Below, piece after piece: positions 38,342-46,621 of a stretch of 64,000 nt of DNA. This DNA is from Mycolicibacterium aurum (GTDB lineage Bacteria > Actinomycetota > Actinomycetes > Mycobacteriales > Mycobacteriaceae). Each line of letters begins with the position of its first letter. The first letter of the stretch is position 1. The DNA lies in NCBI RefSeq assembly GCF_900637195.1, contig NZ_LR134356.1:2294001-2358000 (forward strand), in the 5' to 3' direction. Position numbers and translations under genes: made by a program. Under the pieces are notes generated by a model, which had not been told where the DNA came from, searched no databases, and saw nothing but the letters and a program-made list of their open reading frames with translations.

Positions 38342-38395
38342 GTCAACGGTCCATCTCAAGCCGATTCACGGTTTCTGCGGTGCCGGGGCGGAGAC

Positions 38396-39262
38396 ATGAG
38401 GCGAACCAGGGATCAGCGTCCACCGCCGGACAGCCCACCCAGCGTCACCCGCGCCGGGGCGTTGCTCGTCGCGGGTCATCCGGGACCGTCGCTGGCCATC
38501 ACGGCGCTGGTCGCCCTGCTCGCGGTGCAGTCGGCCCCGCACGGCATCGGACCCGCCCTGACCGCTCCTGCCATGCTGGCCGGTCAACTGTCGATCGGCT
38601 GGTCCAACGACGCCGTCGATGCGCACCGGGACGCCGCCGCCGGCCGGACGGACAAGCCGGTGGCCACGGGAGCCGTCAGTGTGCAGGCGGTGTGGATCGC
38701 GGCCGTCGTCGCGCTGCTGGCGGCCCTGGCGATGGCACTGGCAATCAGCCTCACCACTGCGGTCATCCTGGCCGTGATCGTCGGCGCGGCCTGGGCCTAC
38801 AACCTCGGGCTGAAATCGACCCCAGCATCCGGCCTGATGTACCTGCTCGGTTTCGGTCCCATACCGGCCTACGCGGCGAGCACGCTGCCGGGCCAACCGA
38901 TACCCACCTGGTATGCCACCGCGGCGGCGGCGCTGGTCGGCCTCGGCGGCCACTTCGCCAACGTGCTGCCCGACCTTGTGACGGATCGGGCCGCCGGTGT
39001 CAACGGTCTGCCCCAGCTGGTGGACGCCCGGTGGGGCGCCGGGGCCGTACGCACAACGGCGCTGGTGCTGCTGCTGTCGGCATCGGTGCTTCTGGTGTTC
39101 GCCTCGCAACGCCGGTGGGTGGCGCTGGCAGGGTTGGGCGCCGCCGCGATGCTCGCGGCCGTGGGTGCCATCGGCAAGGGCCGGGTGCCGTTCGCGGCGG
39201 CGTTCGGCATCGCCGCGGTCGACGTCGTGGTTCTGGCCGTGGGTGGCTATGCCCAGACCTGA
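38396..39262 (+). CDS. UbiA-family prenyltransferase
   Basis: This is an integral membrane prenyltransferase of 288 residues with roughly eight to nine hydrophobic helices. The first aspartate-rich motif NDAVDAHRD (Asn71, Asp72, Asp75, Asp79) and the second (PDLVTDRAAG, Asp193 and Asp197) are intact, so it should bind a prenyl diphosphate with magnesium and transfer it to an acceptor, usually an aromatic. Its end overlaps the start of the type III polyketide synthase by 14 bases. That suggests the acceptor is the polyketide made next door. MenA or quinone synthesis is an alternative, but the linkage argues against it. Confidence 0.88.
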   Translation: MRRTRDQRPPPDSPPSVTRAGALLVAGHPGPSLAITALVALLAVQSAPHGIGPALTAPAMLAGQLSIGWSNDAVDAHRDAAAGRTDKPVATGAVSVQAVWIAAVVALLAALAMALAISLTTAVILAVIVGAAWAYNLGLKSTPASGLMYLLGFGPIPAYAASTLPGQPIPTWYATAAAALVGLGGHFANVLPDLVTDRAAGVNGLPQLVDARWGAGAVRTTALVLLLSASVLLVFASQRRWVALAGLGAAAMLAAVGAIGKGRVPFAAAFGIAAVDVVVLAVGGYAQT

Positions 39263-40322
39263 GGTCAGCCGGATCCTGGCGGTGCACTCCGAGTTCCCGG
39301 TGCATCGGTATCCGCAGGCGGAGCTGACGGAGAAGGTGGCCGAGCTCAGCGGTGTGACCCAGGACGAGCGCGTGCTGCTGAGGCGACTGCACGGCAAGGC
39401 GGGCGTGCAGTACCGGCACACGGCCCTGCCGCTGGCCGAGTACCGCGACGTGCGTGGAATCGAGCGCGCCAACGATCGCTACATCCAGGAGGCGGCCGAC
39501 CTCGGGGAGCGTGCGCTGCGCGCAGCATTGGACGCGGCCGGGCTGACCGGACGCGACGTGGACCTGCTGATCGTCACGTCGGTGACAGGGGTGGCCGTGC
39601 CGTCGCTCGATGCCCGGCTGATCCCGCGGCTGGGACTGCGCCCCGACGTCAAACGACTGCCCGTGTTCGGGCTGGGCTGTGTCGCCGGCGCGGCGGCGCT
39701 GGCCCGGCTGCACGACTACCTGTTGGCCTGGCCCGACCATCACGCGGCGTTGCTTGCGGTGGAGCTCTGCTCGCTGAGCTGGCCCACGACCGACATCGAG
39801 ACGGCGGATCTGGTGGTGACCGGCCTGTTCGGCGACGGCGCTGCGGCACTGGTGGCCACCGGCGGACCGGGTGCCGGCGGCCCGACGGTGGTCGCCACGC
39901 GCAGCGAGGTCTACCCCGACAGCGGCGACACGCTGGGCTGGCGTCTGGCTGCGGACGGTTTTCGCATCGTGTTGACCGCGGAGCTGGCAGACGTGGTCGA
40001 AGCGCGTCTGAGTGGCACCGTCACCTCTTTCCTGGCCGAGTACGGGCTCACCGTCGACGAGATCATCTGCTGGGTGTGCCACCCCGGCGGGCCGAAGGTG
40101 ATCGACGCGATCCAGAACAGCCTCAAGCTGCCCGACAGCGCGGTGGAGTTGAGCAGGCGTTCGCTTGCCGAGGTGGGCAACCTGTCGTCGGCATCGGTGT
40201 TGCACATCCTGGAGAAGACCATGGACAAGGCCATCGCGGACCCGCCTCCGCCGGGATCTGCGGGCGTGATGATCGGGCTCGGTCCCGGGGTCAGTGTCGA
40301 ACTCGTGCTGCTGCGGTGGTGA
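39249..40322 (+). CDS. Type III polyketide synthase (chalcone synthase-like)
   Basis: This 357-residue ketosynthase-fold enzyme has the full catalytic triad of type III PKSs: Cys144 (FGLGCVAGAA), His278 (CHPGGPK) and Asn311 (VGNLSSASVL). It extends a CoA-bound starter with malonyl-CoA and cyclises the chain to a pyrone, resorcinol or similar ring. The LFGDGAAALV block is also family-typical. The starter cannot be read by eye. It is translationally coupled to the UbiA gene and, with the divergent methyltransferase, makes a small biosynthetic cluster inserted between ftsK and argA. Confidence 0.92.
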   Translation: MPRPEVSRILAVHSEFPVHRYPQAELTEKVAELSGVTQDERVLLRRLHGKAGVQYRHTALPLAEYRDVRGIERANDRYIQEAADLGERALRAALDAAGLTGRDVDLLIVTSVTGVAVPSLDARLIPRLGLRPDVKRLPVFGLGCVAGAAALARLHDYLLAWPDHHAALLAVELCSLSWPTTDIETADLVVTGLFGDGAAALVATGGPGAGGPTVVATRSEVYPDSGDTLGWRLAADGFRIVLTAELADVVEARLSGTVTSFLAEYGLTVDEIICWVCHPGGPKVIDAIQNSLKLPDSAVELSRRSLAEVGNLSSASVLHILEKTMDKAIADPPPPGSAGVMIGLGPGVSVELVLLRW

Positions 40323-40331
40323 GGGTTCGGC

Positions 40332-40853
40332 CTAGAGCAACAACAGCATCCGGGTGTTGCCGAGGATGTTCGGCTTGACGTAGGACAGGTCGAGGAACTC
40401 GGCGACGCCGGTGTCGTACGAGCGGCACATCTCCTCGTAGACCTCCGCTGTCACCGGTGTTCCCTCGATCTCGCGGAAGCCGTGCCTGGCGAAGAACTCC
40501 TGCTCGAACGTGAGCACGAAGATCCGCTGCAGGTGCAGATCGGCGGCCACCGCGAGCAGGCGGTCCACGATCGCGTGGCCGACACCCCGACCCCGGACCT
40601 TGGGATGGACCGCGACGGTGCGCACCTCGCCGAGGTCCGACCACAGCACGTGCAGGGCGCCGCAGCCGATCAGCTCGCCCGACAACTCGGCCACCCAGAA
40701 CTCCTGCACCGACTCGTACAGCGTCACCAGGTTCTTCTCCAGCAGGATCTTGCCTGCGTAGATGTCGACGAGCCCCTTGATGGCCGGCACATCGGATGTC
40801 CGGGCACGGCGCACGACGAGCTGATCGGCGGACGTGTCCGCATCTGCGCTCAT
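40332..40853 (-). CDS. argA: Amino-acid N-acetyltransferase ArgA (Rv2747-like)
   Basis: This is a stand-alone GNAT acetyltransferase of 173 residues, the size of Rv2747, which acetylates glutamate (or glutamine) for arginine synthesis. The acetyl-CoA motif reads VHPKVRGRGVGHAIVDRLL (about residues 83-101), preceded by GEVRTVAV. The start MSADADTS gives the mycobacterial length. Its start codon overlaps, on the opposite strand, the ATG chosen for pgsA3. Confidence 0.9.
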   Translation of the reverse strand: MSADADTSADQLVVRRARTSDVPAIKGLVDIYAGKILLEKNLVTLYESVQEFWVAELSGELIGCGALHVLWSDLGEVRTVAVHPKVRGRGVGHAIVDRLLAVAADLHLQRIFVLTFEQEFFARHGFREIEGTPVTAEVYEEMCRSYDTGVAEFLDLSYVKPNILGNTRMLLLL

Positions 40854-41481
40854 GCTCGCCAAGGGTATCGGCACCGGCAACAAGTATTCTGTGGCGGTGC
40901 CGGGCCAACCACATACCGATCCTGTGGTTCCCCGTGCCCGGGTGGCGAATCTCGCCAACGCGCTCACCGGCTTCCGCATGGTCTTGGTCCCGGTGTTCCT
41001 GGTGGCGTTGTTCGTCGGAGACGGTCATGAAACCTTCTGGCGAATAACGGCATTCGCCATCTTCGCGGTGGCCGTGATCACCGACCACTTCGACGGTGCG
41101 CTCGCCCGCAGCTATGGGATGGTCACCGAGTTCGGCACGCTGGCCGACCCGATCGCCGACAAAGCCCTCATCGGCGCGGCCCTGGTCGGACTCTCGATGC
41201 TCGGCGACCTGCCGTGGTGGGTGACGGTCGTGATCCTGGTCCGCGAGCTCGGGGTAACCCTGCTGCGGCTGCTGGTGCTGCGCAGCGGCGTCATCCCCGC
41301 CAGCCGGGGCGGCAAGGTCAAGACCCTTGTGCAGGCCGTGGCCATCGGGCTCTTCATCATGCCGCTGTCCGGAACCTGGCTCACCGTCGCCTGGGGCGTC
41401 ATGCTCGCCGCGGTGGTGCTGACCGTGCTCACCGGCATCGACTACTTCGTGTCCGCGGCCCGGGATTCCCGTCGGCGTTGA
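40852..41481 (+). CDS. pgsA3: CDP-diacylglycerol-glycerol-3-phosphate phosphatidyltransferase
   Basis: This is a CDP-alcohol phosphatidyltransferase of 209 residues, probably making phosphatidylglycerophosphate. The signature D-x2-DG-x2-AR-x8-G-x3-D-x3-D is fully visible from DHFDGALARSYG to ADPIADK (about residues 78-104). Several transmembrane helices follow. The start was chosen because it gives the same length as Rv2746c. It overlaps the divergent argA start. Confidence 0.9.
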   Translation: MLAKGIGTGNKYSVAVPGQPHTDPVVPRARVANLANALTGFRMVLVPVFLVALFVGDGHETFWRITAFAIFAVAVITDHFDGALARSYGMVTEFGTLADPIADKALIGAALVGLSMLGDLPWWVTVVILVRELGVTLLRLLVLRSGVIPASRGGKVKTLVQAVAIGLFIMPLSGTWLTVAWGVMLAAVVLTVLTGIDYFVSAARDSRRR

Positions 41482-41522
41482 GGGTCGGCGTCAAGGGTGG
41501 CCTCAAGGGATGTGGCGACGTC

Positions 41523-41550
41523 GGGAACCATCCCGGCGACGTTGAGCGTT
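41523..41550 (+). promoter_or_regulatory. SigE-type ECF promoter of clgR operon
   Basis: GGGAACC (41523-41529), 17 bases, CGTT (41547-41550) fits the mycobacterial SigE -35/-10 pattern (GGAAC...GTT). It lies about 33 bases upstream of clgR, which has a strong AAGGAGG ribosome-binding site at 41569-41575. The clgR-psp operon of M. tuberculosis is SigE-dependent. Confidence 0.6.
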
Positions 41551-41582
41551 GGGCTATGTAGTCGAGCCAAGGAGGACGCGCG

Positions 41583-41915
41583 ATGACCACACTGCTGCGC
41601 GAGGTGATCGGCGACGTGCTGCGTCGCGCCCGGGTCGAGCAGGGGCGCACCCTGCGTGAAGTGTCGGATTCGGCGCGGGTCAGCCTCGGCTATCTGTCCG
41701 AGGTGGAGCGCGGCCGCAAGGAGGCGTCCAGCGAGCTGCTCAGCGCCATCTGCGGGGCGCTGGATGTCCCGCTGTCGCGAGTTCTCTCGGAGGCGGGCGA
41801 CGAGCTCGCGGTCGAGGAGTCCCGCGCCGCGGCGCCCGCACCGGCCGGCGCCGCCAACATCGACGCCATGACCAAGGTTGTCATTCCGCAGGTCGTGTCC
41901 ATGGCGGTGGCCTGA
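41583..41915 (+). CDS. clgR: Transcriptional regulator ClgR
   Basis: ClgR is a 110-residue activator of clp protease and psp genes. The XRE-type helix-turn-helix spans about residues 18-72 ([25 protein letters not shown]). The protein ends in VSMAVA, a hydrophobic alanine-containing tail that resembles the degron through which ClpP proteases remove ClgR. It heads the clgR-pspA-pspM operon. Confidence 0.94.
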   Translation: MTTLLREVIGDVLRRARVEQGRTLREVSDSARVSLGYLSEVERGRKEASSELLSAICGALDVPLSRVLSEAGDELAVEESRAAAPAPAGAANIDAMTKVVIPQVVSMAVA

Positions 41916-42021
41916 CCGGTTGACCGCGCAGGGGTGTGGCGATCTGCGCGAAACCGATAAGTTGGGTCAAGGTACTTCCGGGTACAGCCGACACAGACAG
42001 ACACGAAGGCGGAATGAATTC

Positions 42022-42846
42022 ATGGCCAATCCGTTCAGCAAGGCGTGGAAATACCTGATGGCGCTGTTCAGCTCCAAGGTCGACGAGTACGCCGATCCCA
42101 AGGTGCAGATCCAGCAGGCCATCGAGGAGGCTCAACGCCAGCACCAGGGGCTCACCCAGCAGGCGGCGCAGGTGATCGGCAATCAGCGTCAGCTGGAGAT
42201 GCGCCTCAACCGTCAGCTCGCCGACATCGAGAAGCTGCAGGTCAACGTTCGCCAGGCGCTCACGCTCGCCGATCAGGCGACCGCAGCCGGTGATGCCGCC
42301 AAGGCCACCGAGTACACCAACGCAGCCGAGGCCTTCGCCGCACAGCTCGTGACCGCGGAGCAGAGCGTGGAGGACCTCAAGGGTCTGCACGACCAGGCGC
42401 TGCAGGCAGCGGGCCAGGCCAAGAAGGCCGTGGAGCAGAACGCGATGATGCTGCAGCAGAAGATCGCCGAGCGCACCAAGCTGCTGTCGCAGCTGGAGCA
42501 GGCCAAGATGCAGGAGCAGGTCAGTGCGTCGCTCCGCTCCATGAGCGAGCTTGCCGCGCCGGGCAGCACCCCCAGCCTCGACGAGGTGCGCGACAAGATC
42601 GAGCGCCGCTACGCCAATGCCATCGGCTCGGCTGAGCTGGCCCAGAACTCGGTACAGGGCCGGATGATGGAGGTGCAGTCGGCCAGCGTGCAGATGGCCG
42701 GGCATTCCCGTCTGGAGCAGATCCGCGCGTCGATGCGCGGTGAACAGTTGCCCGCCGGTGGTGGGACTGCTGCCGCCCCGGCCCAGAATCCCGCCACCCC
42801 AGCCGCCAATCCCAATCCCGCGCCGGAAAACCCACTGTCGCAATAA
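42022..42846 (+). CDS. pspA: Phage-shock protein PspA (35 kDa antigen)
   Basis: PspA/IM30 is a membrane-associated, self-assembling coiled-coil protein that stabilises a stressed membrane. The 274-residue product has the N-terminal amphipathic segment ([16 protein letters not shown]) and a long coiled coil (about residues 25-225) rich in glutamine, alanine and charged residues. A disordered alanine/proline/asparagine tail follows. It lies 106 bases after clgR, as in Rv2745c-Rv2744c. Confidence 0.95.
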   Translation: MANPFSKAWKYLMALFSSKVDEYADPKVQIQQAIEEAQRQHQGLTQQAAQVIGNQRQLEMRLNRQLADIEKLQVNVRQALTLADQATAAGDAAKATEYTNAAEAFAAQLVTAEQSVEDLKGLHDQALQAAGQAKKAVEQNAMMLQQKIAERTKLLSQLEQAKMQEQVSASLRSMSELAAPGSTPSLDEVRDKIERRYANAIGSAELAQNSVQGRMMEVQSASVQMAGHSRLEQIRASMRGEQLPAGGGTAAAPAQNPATPAANPNPAPENPLSQ

Positions 42847-42863
42847 ATGTCAGGGAGTAAGAC

Positions 42864-43682
42864 GTGAGCACTCGGACCAGCCGACCGGAACGCTGGCGCT
42901 CGCTGGCCCAACGCGGCGTCGACACCGCCGCGGACTGGTCCGGCCTTGTGGCCGAGAAGCTCAGCGCGGCTGCCGATCCGCGGGCCAAGTTGCTCCGCAA
43001 ACGGCGCTGGGCGTTGCGGCTGGGCGTGTTCTTCACGGTGTCGGCGCTGTTCTGGCTGGGCGTGACGGCGCTGCTGGCTTCGTGGAGCACCCCGGTGTGG
43101 GCGCTGTTCATTCCGTCGCCCATCGCCGTCGGGGCTGCATTCCTGGCCACGCTGGCGTTCCTGCGGTATCGCTGGCTGCGCGGGGAACCACTCCCGCCGC
43201 AGCGCACCCCGGCGGCGCGCAGGCTGCCCCCCTGGGGATCGGCGGCCAGGCAGCCGATGTCGGCCCTGGTGGCATCCGAACGTGGCCTGATCTCCCTGCT
43301 CGGCGTCATGGAGCGCGGTCAGATGCTGCCCGCCGGCGAACTGCTCGAACTGCGGGTCGCCGCCGAACACACCGCCGCGACCATGTCCGCCACCGCCAAC
43401 GAGGTCGTCTCGATGGAGAAGGCCGTCAAGTCGGCGCCGCAGTCGCGGGCCTACCTGGCGCCCACGATCACCGCGTTCACCACCCAACTCGACCTCGGCG
43501 CCCGCCAGTACAACGAGATGGTCTCTGCGGCAGCGCAATTGGTGTCGGCAGCGAACTCCGGGTCAATGTCGAGTTCGCCGATGTCGCAGCGGCGCTACCG
43601 CGACCAACTCGGGATGGCCACCGACCGGCTGACGGGCTGGGCGCAGGCCTTCGACGAGTTGGGCCGGCTCAAGCAGGCCTGA
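42864..43682 (+). CDS. pspM: Membrane protein PspM (Rv2743c-like)
   Basis: This 272-residue protein has two close transmembrane helices (about residues 50-72 and 77-97) and a long cytoplasmic C-terminal helical domain. In M. tuberculosis Rv2743c (PspM) tethers PspA to the membrane. A GGGAG ribosome-binding site precedes the GTG start. The fourth M. tuberculosis gene of the system (Rv2742c, PspN) is absent; ephG follows directly in the opposite direction. Confidence 0.87.
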   Translation: MSTRTSRPERWRSLAQRGVDTAADWSGLVAEKLSAAADPRAKLLRKRRWALRLGVFFTVSALFWLGVTALLASWSTPVWALFIPSPIAVGAAFLATLAFLRYRWLRGEPLPPQRTPAARRLPPWGSAARQPMSALVASERGLISLLGVMERGQMLPAGELLELRVAAEHTAATMSATANEVVSMEKAVKSAPQSRAYLAPTITAFTTQLDLGARQYNEMVSAAAQLVSAANSGSMSSSPMSQRRYRDQLGMATDRLTGWAQAFDELGRLKQA

Positions 43683-43694
43683 CGTCGGGGAGTT

Positions 43695-44147
43695 CTAGAG
43701 CCTCGGGTTCAGCGAGGGCACCACGATTCCGGCGAGCGCACGCAGCGGTGCCTTCACCATGACGTCGAAGAGATCGAAGTAGTCGCGCCACAGGGTGATC
43801 TGGCCGTCGCGGTTGATCTCGAAGACGCCGCAGACCCAGAACTGCAGGCGTACCGGGCCGAGGATGATCGCGTCGGTGCGCTCGGTCAGCACAGTGCCGC
43901 CCTCGCCGGCGACGCGGTGGAACTTCACCCCGAACCCGAACTTGCCCTCGCCCCCGCGCAGCAACTTCATGATCCTGCGGCGCCCGCGGATGGACGGGAG
44001 CCCGACGTTCTCCCAGACCAACTCGGGTGCGGCAAGTGATTCGACGGTGTCGAAGTCCTCGTCGGCGAGGGCGAACAGGAACCTCTGCACTGTGTCGGTG
44101 TGGTGGGCGATCGCGGTGGTCGCCGTCGGCAGTGCCTCATCAGTCAT
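43695..44147 (-). CDS. ephG: Limonene-1,2-epoxide hydrolase-like protein EphG
   Basis: This is a 150-residue NTF2-fold epoxide hydrolase of the limonene type, like Rv2740. The expected Arg-Asp and Asp catalytic residues are in LTERTDAIILG (about residues 93-97) and WRDYFDLFD (about 125). In M. tuberculosis EphG hydrolyses bulky lipid or sterol epoxides. The start MTDEALPT gives the usual length. Confidence 0.9.
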   Translation of the reverse strand: MTDEALPTATTAIAHHTDTVQRFLFALADEDFDTVESLAAPELVWENVGLPSIRGRRRIMKLLRGGEGKFGFGVKFHRVAGEGGTVLTERTDAIILGPVRLQFWVCGVFEINRDGQITLWRDYFDLFDVMVKAPLRALAGIVVPSLNPRL

Positions 44148-44190
44148 ATCGCCGGAGCCTAACCGCAGACGCTGTGGCAGGGTAGCCCGC

Positions 44191-45363
44191 ATGCGCGTTG
44201 CCGTGGTCGCGGGACCGGATCCGGGGCACGCGTTTCCGGCGCTGGCGTTGTGCCTGAAGTTTCTGGCTGCCGGTGACACCCCCACGCTGCTGACCGGCAC
44301 GAAGTGGCTCGACGCGGCGCGCGCCGAAGGTGTCGACGCCGCCGAACTCCTCGGCCTGGATCCGACGGCGTTCGACGACGACACCGATTCCGGTGCCAAG
44401 CTTCACCGGCGTGCCGCGCGGATGGCAGTGCTGAACACGGACCTGATCGCGGGTCTCGATCCCGATCTGGTGATCTCCGATTCGATCACCACCTGCGGGG
44501 GACTGGCTGCCGATCTCCTCGGTCTGCCTTGGATCGAACTGAACACCCATCCGCTGTACCGGCCGTCCCGGGGTCTGCCGCCGCTGGGTAGCGGCCTGGC
44601 GCCGGGCACCGGCCTCCGTGGCCGGGTGCGCGACGCCGTGTTGCGGGCGCTGAGCGCGCGGTCGTGGCGGGCCGGCCTGCAGCAGCGGGCGCAGGCGCGT
44701 GTCGGGATCGGCCTGCCTGCCGACGATCCGGGCCCGGTGCGCCGCCTCATCGCGACGCTGCCTGCCCTGGAGGTGCCGCGGCCCGACTGGCCCGAGGAAG
44801 CGGTCGTGGTGGGCCCGCTGCACTACGAGCCCACCGCCACGGTGCTGACGCTGCCCCCGGGAGACGGCCCCGTCGTGGTCGTCGCACCGTCCACCGCGAT
44901 GACGGGCGCGGCCGGGCTCACCGAACTCGCGCTGGCGACACTGACGCCGGGGGACGTACTGCCCGACGGCGCCCGGCTGGTGGTGTCGCGGCTGGAGGAG
45001 CCGGACTTCGAGGTGCCGCCCTGGGCGGTGGTCGGCCTGGGCCGCCAGGACGAGTTGCTGTCTCGGGCGGACCTGCTGATCTGCGGAGGCGGACACGGCA
45101 CCGTCGCGAAATCGATGCTGGCGGGTGTGCCGATGGTGGTGGTCCCGGGCGGGGGAGACCAGTGGGAGATTGCGAATCGTGTTGTGCGCCAAGGCAGCGC
45201 GCAGCTAATTCGGCCGCTGACCGCCGATGCGCTGGCTGCGGCGGTACGGGAGGTCCTCGGTTCGCCGACCTATCGCGACGCGGCCCGGCGGGCCGGGGCC
45301 ACCGCGGCGCAGGTGGCTGATCCGGTACGGGTGTGCCATGACGCGGTGGGCGCCTGCGCGTAG
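44191..45363 (+). CDS. Glycosyltransferase, MGT/UGT-like (Rv2739c-like)
   Basis: This is a GT-B fold transferase of 390 residues related to macrolide and UDP-glycosyltransferases. The N-terminal domain starts MRVAVVAGPDPGHAFPALAL. The C-terminal nucleotide-sugar-binding region has LICGGGHGTVAKSMLAGVPMV and GGGDQWEIANRV. Donor and acceptor are unknown. Its divergent 5' neighbour is ephG; the DUF3046 gene follows 9 bases after its stop. Confidence 0.87.
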   Translation: MRVAVVAGPDPGHAFPALALCLKFLAAGDTPTLLTGTKWLDAARAEGVDAAELLGLDPTAFDDDTDSGAKLHRRAARMAVLNTDLIAGLDPDLVISDSITTCGGLAADLLGLPWIELNTHPLYRPSRGLPPLGSGLAPGTGLRGRVRDAVLRALSARSWRAGLQQRAQARVGIGLPADDPGPVRRLIATLPALEVPRPDWPEEAVVVGPLHYEPTATVLTLPPGDGPVVVVAPSTAMTGAAGLTELALATLTPGDVLPDGARLVVSRLEEPDFEVPPWAVVGLGRQDELLSRADLLICGGGHGTVAKSMLAGVPMVVVPGGGDQWEIANRVVRQGSAQLIRPLTADALAAAVREVLGSPTYRDAARRAGATAAQVADPVRVCHDAVGACA

Positions 45364-45366
45364 ATT
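45361..45366 (+). promoter_or_regulatory. -10 element for DUF3046 gene
   Basis: TAGATT ends 6 bases before the GTG and begins with the stop codon of the glycosyltransferase gene, suggesting a separate leaderless transcript. Confidence 0.35.
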
Positions 45367-45372
45367 CGGCGT

Positions 45373-45567
45373 GTGCGGCTGACGGAATTCCATGAACTGG
45401 TCGAGGGACAGTTCGGTGCGATACGGGCGTCGTCGATGCTCGTCGACCATGTGCTGACCGCCCTGGGCGGCCGCACGCCGGCGCAGGCCATCGAGGACGG
45501 CGTCGATCCGCGGGACGTCTGGCGGGCGCTCTGCGCCGATTTCGATGTTCCCCGCAATCAGTGGTGA
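45373..45567 (+). CDS. DUF3046 protein (Rv2738c-like)
   Basis: This 64-residue soluble protein of unknown function spans RLTEFHELVEGQFG to the C-terminal DVWRALCADFDVPRNQW, which is highly typical of DUF3046. The family sits beside recA in many actinobacteria, but no role in recombination has been shown. It is convergent with the hydrolase gene, 4 bases away. Confidence 0.9.
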   Translation: MRLTEFHELVEGQFGAIRASSMLVDHVLTALGGRTPAQAIEDGVDPRDVWRALCADFDVPRNQW

Positions 45568-45571
45568 GCGC

Positions 45572-46462
45572 TCAGGCGACGACCCCGGCGAAGACCCGGT
45601 CCAGGAACGCCAGCTGATCGGCCTTGACCTGCGGATCGTGGTAGACGTCGAAATGACCGTACGGATAGTGGCGCAGCTCCCCTCGCGGCGCCCGCCGGGC
45701 CGCTCGGACCGTCGGACCTGGCGGTGTCGTGGTGTCGCGGTCGCAGACGCACACCAGGACGGGCATGCCCAGCCGGGCGGTCTTGGCGCCGGGGCGGTAG
45801 AACGGGAACCGCAGCATCAGGCGCGCTGCCAATTCGTTGCGCCACAGCGAGTTCGGTCCGAGGATCGCCTCCAGCCCGGGTCGGGCGTCGGGTGAGGTCA
45901 TCGCCGCGACGTCGCCGGGGTCGCCGACGGCGGGCAGCAGCACGGGCGCGCGCCCGCGCCAGGCGTTGACCTGGTCGCGTACGGCAGCCAGCAGCACCGC
46001 CGGGATGATTCTGGCCGGGACGGCGAGCAGTGACGCAACGGCGTCGGTGAAGGGCGCCTGGGCGATCACCGCGGCGATGCGGGGATCTCCGGCGGCGACG
46101 GACAGGACGTGGCCGCCGCTGTAGGACGTTCCCCACAGCACGATCCGATCCGGGTCGACGCCGTCGAGGTCGCGGGCCCACGCGACCACCGTGCGGTAGT
46201 CCTGCTGCTGGCGGCGGATGTCGATGAGCTGACGGGGCAGGCCGGTGGAGGCGCCGAAATGGCGGTAGTCGAACAGCACCACGGCATACCCGGCGGCGCA
46301 GAACGCCTCGGCATACGCGGGTAGGGCGTCCTCGCGGGTCCCGGACAGACCGTGGGCCATGACGATGCAGGCAACGTCGGCGTCGGTGGTGTCCGGCCGG
46401 TAGACGTAGGCGGCCAGGTGCTCACCGTGGGCAGGTATCCGGACGTCCTCGCGTGTCGTCAT
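45572..46462 (-). CDS. Alpha/beta hydrolase of the dipeptidyl-peptidase-like group
   Basis: This 296-residue hydrolase has the oxyanion block VMAHGLSGTREDALP, the nucleophile in LWGTSYSGGH (about residue 112), an aspartate in CDRDTTTPP and a histidine in YGHFDVYH. The substrate is unknown. It is divergent from recA, and its 5' end lies 37 bases from the LexA box, so SOS control might touch it too. The start was chosen at MTTREDVRIP. Confidence 0.85.
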   Translation of the reverse strand: MTTREDVRIPAHGEHLAAYVYRPDTTDADVACIVMAHGLSGTREDALPAYAEAFCAAGYAVVLFDYRHFGASTGLPRQLIDIRRQQQDYRTVVAWARDLDGVDPDRIVLWGTSYSGGHVLSVAAGDPRIAAVIAQAPFTDAVASLLAVPARIIPAVLLAAVRDQVNAWRGRAPVLLPAVGDPGDVAAMTSPDARPGLEAILGPNSLWRNELAARLMLRFPFYRPGAKTARLGMPVLVCVCDRDTTTPPGPTVRAARRAPRGELRHYPYGHFDVYHDPQVKADQLAFLDRVFAGVVA

Positions 46463-46499
46463 GTTCCCGAAAAGTAGTCGATCGGCGTGTCCACTTGAA

Positions 46500-46515
46500 T
46501 CGAACACCTGTTCGT
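46500..46515. promoter_or_regulatory. LexA (SOS) box upstream of recA
   Basis: TCGAAC, ACCT, GTTCGT matches the SOS consensus at 11 of 12 arm positions, 106 bases before the recA ATG. LexA binding here would repress recA and might affect the divergent hydrolase gene. Confidence 0.8.
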
Positions 46516-46545
46516 CTACTGTGGTGGCAGTTCGACCGCGGGGAT

Positions 46546-46568
46546 TTGTCGGAGCCCTGGCCTAGCGT
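46546..46568 (+). promoter_or_regulatory. RecA-NDp (PafBC-type) promoter of recA
   Basis: TTGTCG, GAG, eight bases, TAGCGT fits the mycobacterial RecA/LexA-independent damage promoter motif (TTGTCR-GTG-N8-TANNNT), with one difference in the middle triplet. The spacing is exact. It would give a leader of about 45 bases with an AGAGG ribosome-binding site before ATG. Confidence 0.7.
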
Positions 46569-46621
46569 CACAGCCAACCGACCGAGAACCGGTCAACAAC
46601 GACTACCTGGAGAGGTACATC

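Noticed and set aside
37889..38395. Upstream in-frame extension of the UbiA gene
   Set aside because: It is antisense to the methyltransferase and encodes low-complexity arginine/proline sequence; the natural UbiA N terminus begins at 38396.
41940..42021. Second promoter between clgR and pspA
   Set aside because: GATAAGTTGGGT near 41957 looks mildly promoter-like, but no convincing -10/-35 pair could be placed; the operon promoter ahead of clgR is sufficient.
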